The position numbers and the translations under genes are program-made. A stretch of DNA of 36,408 bases from Cubamyces lactineus (Eukaryota > Basidiomycota > Agaricomycetes > Polyporales > Polyporaceae), in assembly GCA_022376465.1 (NCBI GenBank), contig JACDTU010000040.1:1-36408 (forward strand), read 5' to 3'. The notes beneath the pieces were generated by a model. It was not told where the DNA came from and did no database searches. It saw only the letters and a list, made by a program, of their open reading frames with translations. This document shows, piece by piece, positions 31,522 through 36,408 of the stretch; the stretch's first letter is position 1, and each line of letters starts with the position of its first letter.

Positions 31522-32269
31522 GCGCCCTCATATTTCTCATGCAACCTTGATCTCGCGCGTTGTGTGCGTGGGATGCACGGAGCGCTTTTGCCGTCGTTGT
31601 CTCAGCCTCGCCGTCCCCATTACTGCCATTGTACAACATCCCCGCTCAGACATATACTCTCCCTCCTTTTCTCTCGCACCACGGCCTGGTCCGAATCATA
31701 CAACAGCCCCACCTCCCTATTACAGCATCCCCACCAGAAACGTGCATCACCCGCCGCCCTCTCTGCCCTCTTTTACATGCAGAACGATCCTGTCGCCATG
31801 CTACACCGTTACTTGCAAATTGGCATTCAATCCCGGTCAGTAGGCCCATTCTCTCGCGTCTAGTCTAATGTATCTCTCCCTGACTTCCGGTGCTCTGCTA
31901 GATCGTGCAAACAGGAAGGTCAAGTCCGGGTCGTGTACGAGCTGGAAGGGCGTGTGGTAGCAAGAGAACGTGATCAGTCAATCTTATCGCACCATTGCGA
32001 CGCGGCTGCAGCTCATCATCATCCCAAACATGTCAGCGACGTCCGAAAGTTCAACGAGTCATGCCATAACGGTCCGTTACGACTCACTCGAGTCGACCCC
32101 GCAATGTCTGCGCAACGTGATCGCGGGTACTGATAGCATCTTAACCACACTGGCTGGCGCGCGTTCCGACGACCCCATTCCCTCCCCTTGGACAGTTTTC
32201 GCAGACGAACCACCATCCCGTGAAGCACAACCTTCCCACCATTCATGTACACCACGCTCACCGCGCTGA
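31522..32269 (+). CDS. Accessory gene of the KDZ element, right copy, 3' exons (unknown family)
   Basis: Three 3' exons are well supported and in phase: 31726-31835, 31902-31956 and 32012-32269. They encode a segment with YMQNDPVAMLHRYLQIG, then QVRVVYELEGRV and LIIIPNMSATSESS, ending SCTPRSPR. The introns have GTCAGT..CTAG and GTAGCA..GCAG borders. Just upstream, an open stretch from 31522 after a good acceptor contains a CxxC-type pair (CVGCTERFCRRC), suggesting a zinc-binding region, but I could not resolve how it joins the later exons. Further upstream lies repeated DNA with no stop codons. I do not recognise the family. It is convergent with the transposase, with about 490 bp between the two stop codons, and it is present in both arms, so I infer it is a second gene of the element. 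Confidence 0.5.
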
Positions 32270-32759
32270 CAAACACTTCGTTTACAACCTCCCCACCCTT
32301 GTCCTAGCACCTCTCCGGCTTTGTACATCGCGCGCGTGTCGCATTACTAGTACCCTCATGCATCACGTCAGCGGTTTGTATCCTCGTCTCACAAGTAGCT
32401 TGCTATGTACAATGTTTCTTCTTGGTACTAAACGAATCTCCGCACGGCTCGGTTTGTGGTCAGATGATACAACGATTATGGTACAGAGATGTCACCTTCC
32501 TGCAAACAACTCACCATATCCAGCACATTTTCCCGGCATAATCACCCGTGCCCCAGGCGATTACGATGCTTGATCTGGCCTGCATGTCTCCGCCTCCCGT
32601 TCTAATACATTCATATGTACTTCGTACTGTCTGATTTGTCCTTCCCTGTCGAGCTTGTACCAGCAGCATACGAAAGTCATGAATAGAATTCTCTCGACTA
32701 CAAGACATAACGTGCATGCAACAAGTACGACAGACGGGTACTACAGAGCGCTCGAACCT

Positions 32760-35700
32760 CTAGTCATCCTCGTCCGCATCTGAACCATCAGCATCTTCGC
32801 CTAAACCCTCCCCATCTGCACTGGTGCTCGCTCCGGCGGTGGTATAGTACGCTTCAACCCACTTCACAGGGCGGCCGAGGGTGCGGAGAAGGGGAGTCCA
32901 CTGACATGCAAATCGGCGGGCGAGGGCACTGTAGATATCAACTTGGCGCAGGGCGAAAGCGCGTACGCCGTCCGCGATATCGAAGGGAAGGCGAGGGTTG
33001 GAGAATATGTGGACCCGGCGGTCAGCTCGGAGTCGCCACTGCGACGCTTCAGCCTCCAGGAACTTGACCACGCGATCCATTTCCTCCACCAGCAACTCAA
33101 CCTCCTCCTCCCACCGTTCCGCCCTGGCCTTGCTCCGAGCCCACTCGGCGCGCATACTGTCGTTGTATTCGCGTGATTCGTCCGAGTCCGAGAAAGCACT
33201 GCAGGGAGCAAGCCATATCCAGGATATCTCGACGTGCCCCTCCCCAACGTCGTCGTCGTCCCTTCCTGGCCCTGTGAGATGTGAATCTAGCAGTTCACGG
33301 AATGTTCTTCGCCAGTTTCCATCGGCATCGATCTTTGCAAGGGCGCAGTAAGCGGCGCGGTATCTCGCAACCAGTCGTACCTGCTTCCGTAAGAACTTAG
33401 CGTAGAGTGCTCGGACTCTGGTGTTGGGCTTGTTCCCCGTGCCTGAAACATTGAGCCGCTTGAACTCCGAGATGCCTTTGAGGATGCGACGGAGGCGACG
33501 GATATCTGCAAGGGAATCCTCGAGCTGAGCAAGGCGGAGGCGGCGCTCGTAATTGAGGAGTCGTGAGGTGTGTTCGCCGACAAGAAGATGTGGTGGGAGT
33601 GCAGAGGGGAGAAAGAGGGAAGCGTCCTCGGGGTTTGGGATCGGCGGGCCGTCGCTCTCCGTGTCCGTGTTGGTAGCAGTAGGCGGGACTCCCTGGGTAT
33701 CGACACCTGACGGCGAGAGGAGAGTGTTGGTCTGGACACGGAGCTGGATAACAGCGGGCATATAAACGTCTTGAGCCTCGGCCCAGCACCGAATGCGTCG
33801 AGCAAGCGTGTTTCTTCGCTCCAGATGGTCGGCCAATTCGCCCTCGGTCTTCCCAGCGTCCCTGAGTTTGAGAGAACGCCTGAAACGGAAATGAGCATGC
33901 AGAGGACAGTGCAGGAAGAGAACATACTGTTGATCCTCCAAATCCAACCCCACCTGTATGAATACGCTCGGGGACATATCAAGAACCTCCGGGTTCACCG
34001 CAGCGTCTGCAGCTTCTTCCTTGGCCAATTCGAGGCGGACCTTGCTGATGGTCGTAGCTATGGGAAGTCAGCCACACTGCAACGCAATAGTGCTGGTGTG
34101 AACGTGAACGTACTGGTCTCTGGTTCTTCGTAGGGGTCGGCTCCGTGTCCTGGATTGACGTTCCACAGCGCTATGACTCGTTCCCACTCCTTGACGACGT
34201 CTGGCGGAAATGTTGCCGTGAACTCGTTGAACAGACGCCGCTGCTTGTGCGCAATTTGCGCAGCTTGCCGCAAGGATCTGAGGAGAAAAGGGCCTGGGAT
34301 CCAGGGAATCAGCCCAAGTCAAAATGCAAAGTCGTCAAGATACTCACCGAGTTCTATTTTCTTGCGCCAGTTCCACGCACTCATATGATCGTTGAGTATC
34401 TCGTGTCGAGTAGCCAGAGCCATCTCGCGGGTGCTCATGGCGGCGGGATTTAAGTGACTCCACGAGCTTTCAACGCCTTCGCCATAGGTGCGTCCGACAT
34501 GAGGCACGAGGTTTAGCGAGTACTGTGAGTGGTTACGTCCATGGACACTGATGTGATTCTTCGGTATCACGAAACGAACTTTGACATCGTCCAGGTCCAG
34601 ATGCATGTCCGGAACAAAATCTTCACGTAGTCGTTTCTCGAAATTCTTGTGGTACTGGCATGCGACATCGTACGACAGAACTAGCATGTACATGAGCGAG
34701 CCGAGGAGCGTGGAAACCACAAGATAATCCATGTAAGGGAACCTGAATGGTGATGAGAGCACAATGAGGATACGGGGTGACAGTTACGTACTTTTCGCCT
34801 AGATGCAAGTCGCCGACGCCGTTCGGTCGAAAGAACGCGTGACGGGCGCACAACACTGCACCTATACCAGAAGCAACGTACCCTTCCTTCCGCATGTTCG
34901 CTTTGATAATAGCATTGTGCTCCGCAGAGCATGTGTTCTGTAGAATCACAATCAATCTTGAGCCGAGCAAACACGTACATCAACAAGTACTCACCACCTC
35001 CTCCCGGTCGCAGGCGCGGGCAACGTGTTCATGGAATCTGCTTTGCTCGACATAATAGGACCAGCCTGGCGCCATGTTGACGTCGTCCAATCCCCGATCC
35101 TTACAGCGGCATCGAAAATTGGCATCCATCATCAAGTACAGAGTATATAGCCACCTGTTCGGGGGTCAGCACACGGACGAATAAGGACAAATTGAAGCTG
35201 ATCGACGCTTACATCTTCTCTGGCGGACTCAATTCCCAGCCCTCTGGGAGATTCTTGCCGGGTTGAGGGCACGCCGGGCAGATCACCGTGACGGATCCGG
35301 GAGGTGTCGCTGCCACGCCACTAGGGTCCTGCCCGCGTCCCGCCCATTTGAGCTGTTGCAAGTGACGCCAAAGCCGCGCAACGTGTGCGAACTGTTTGTA
35401 GCGGCTCTGTGTCGATAAGTCAGCAGTTATTCCGATAGATCTAGGGCACAACCTGAAACATTGAAGACTGACAGGGTGCTGACATGATCCGGCGTTGCTC
35501 GTCCGCCGATGCAGAGTATGGAAAAAGTCGTAGGCATTTGCTTTAGATTGATGTGTGAGATGGTGGAAAAGATCCAGGACGTCAAAGGTAAACGCTGTAG
35601 ACGGTCTTGTTGTAGTCGCCGGGAACCAGTCGGCGCGCAAGAATTGTTGCCATGCTGGAAGCGGCTCGGAGTGCGTCTTTGTGCACGTGCACGTAGATAC

Positions 35701-36408
35701 TCGGACCTTATGGTAGCCGTTAACATGATATACAAGAATATCGGCCAGTGGGGAGGGGTCGGGACACTGGTTTCCATCATGACCTAGCTCGACAACCAGT
35801 CCCAGGGCTGAAAGCTCAGCCGGCTCAAAGTACGAGCCGTTCCAGAACTGGTCAGAGTTTGTGTCAGAGGATATACATGCATGAATCAAACAATGAACAA
35901 CTAACCTCAGGGCGATGGAGCGGGGCATCCCGATGGTTGATGAGGATACATGCAGAACAAAGTGGTCGAGGCCGCCTACAATCAAGGCATCGATAGCACG
36001 AGCCACTGGTCTTGCATTCCGCGCATATGTCAAAAGATTCCGCTCGACGCCCACACCTCCTCAGTAGCTCGTCGAGGTATTCCTGCCGTAGAGGGAGCCA
36101 TTCGCGGACCTTGTTCTATGCAGAAAGTTAGTTCGTCTAGTTCAAAGGGTGGCTCAGCGTTGTGCAACATACAGCAGCTCTTTGATCTTCCCGAGTTCGC
36201 TTGACCTTCCCGGTATCGTCGGATAGGAGATCGGCAGGAAGTTCAGAGCTAGAGTCGTAGACCGGCTCGCTCGCCTGAGCAGCATCTCCGGGACCATCCC
36301 GATCCAAGCTCACATCTGGCAATGCTGAGGCGCAATCATATGCGGACGTAGGGGCTAGCGCAAAGGCATTATTCGACCGGCTGCCAAGGGATCCGTTGCT
36401 GGTGGTAC
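32760..36408 (-). CDS. KDZ transposase with CxC2-type cysteine cluster (right copy, nearly complete)
   Basis: Ten exons on the minus strand, each junction phase-consistent: 36173-36408 (open at the edge), 35906-36115, 35473-35847, 35213-35406, 34995-35154, 34792-34937, 34344-34742, 34114-34277, 33928-34057 and 32760-33879. That is about 1044 residues in the window; the start codon lies outside. The second exon carries a cysteine/histidine cluster of CxC2 type (CAECK, YRCLDC, LCSAC, then an H-x-PLH motif). The next exons carry FWNGSYF, HVNGYHKVRVSTCTC and DWFPATTTRPSTAF, which are hallmarks of the family. Catalytic-type residues are Asp in MMDANFR (codon 35124-35126), Asp in SYDVACQ (34667-34669) and acidic residues in GEGVES (around 34469-34484). 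No stop or frameshift was seen, so the gene looks functional. Introns are 45-70 nt. It runs tail to tail with the accessory gene at 31522-32269. Confidence 0.9.

Larger units (their letters stand above)
29388..34768 (-). repeat. Right arm of the inverted repeat
   Basis: Mirror copy of 1-5381. Position 34768 pairs with window position 1, so this outer limit is set only by the window edge and the repeat probably continues to the right through the rest of the KDZ gene. The inner limit at 29388 coincides with the last three bases (CAG) of an intron acceptor belonging to the gene at 28800-29420. Confidence 0.95.

Noticed and set aside
1..36408. CRISPR arrays, bacterial operons, Helitron or Starship structures
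   Set aside because: No spacer-repeat array, no Rep/helicase or DUF3435-type captain, and gene structure is clearly that of a fungus.

Overview
The window looks like a transposon-rich accessory region from a filamentous basidiomycete, probably an Agaricomycete. The evidence is very short introns (about 40-75 nt) with GT..AG borders and CTAAC/CTGAC-type branch points, a KDZ (Kyakuja-Dileera-Zisupton) transposase with a CxC2-type cysteine cluster, a Ty1/copia element, and a fragment of a fungal GH18 chitinase. All multi-exon models were spliced by eye; the ones scored high keep phase at every junction.

Layout. (1) Positions 1-5381 and 29388-34768 are reverse-complement copies of each other (x pairs with 34769-x). 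I saw no indel or mismatch. Each arm carries the 3' part of a KDZ transposase gene, a convergent accessory gene of unknown family, and about 1.4 kb of repeated palindromes built on GTTGTACG/CGTACAAC next to the inner tip. The right arm continues outward into an apparently intact ten-exon transposase gene open to the window edge at 36408. The left arm is cut by the window start. (2) The arms enclose about 24 kb. Left to right: a Pro/Ser-rich gene on the minus strand whose stop codon lies inside the left arm; a truncated GH18 chitinase pseudogene; a two-exon 97-aa gene; a Ty1/copia retrotransposon (9415-15729) with both LTRs, a 5-bp target duplication, a half-tRNA-type primer site and one frameshift; a possible RGG-rich 3' ORF; a four-exon 900-aa gene (minus); an unresolved multi-exon gene (minus); a 173-aa gene (plus); a 134-aa gene (minus); a cysteine-cluster protein with a 14-residue repeat (plus); a 454-aa protein with three SUMO-interaction-like motifs (plus); and a 172-aa gene whose last exon lies inside the right arm.

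Interpretation. Two oppositely oriented, essentially identical KDZ element ends flank a block of mostly unrecognised fungal genes. This could be two separate insertions, a composite unit able to move or invert the 24 kb between them, or an assembly artefact. The sequence alone does not decide. The genes at both inner borders end within the first 60 bp of the arms, so the arms have reshaped their 3' ends. The copia LTRs differ by about 3 percent, all transitions, whereas the arms do not visibly differ, so the arms were duplicated or homogenised more recently than the copia insertion.
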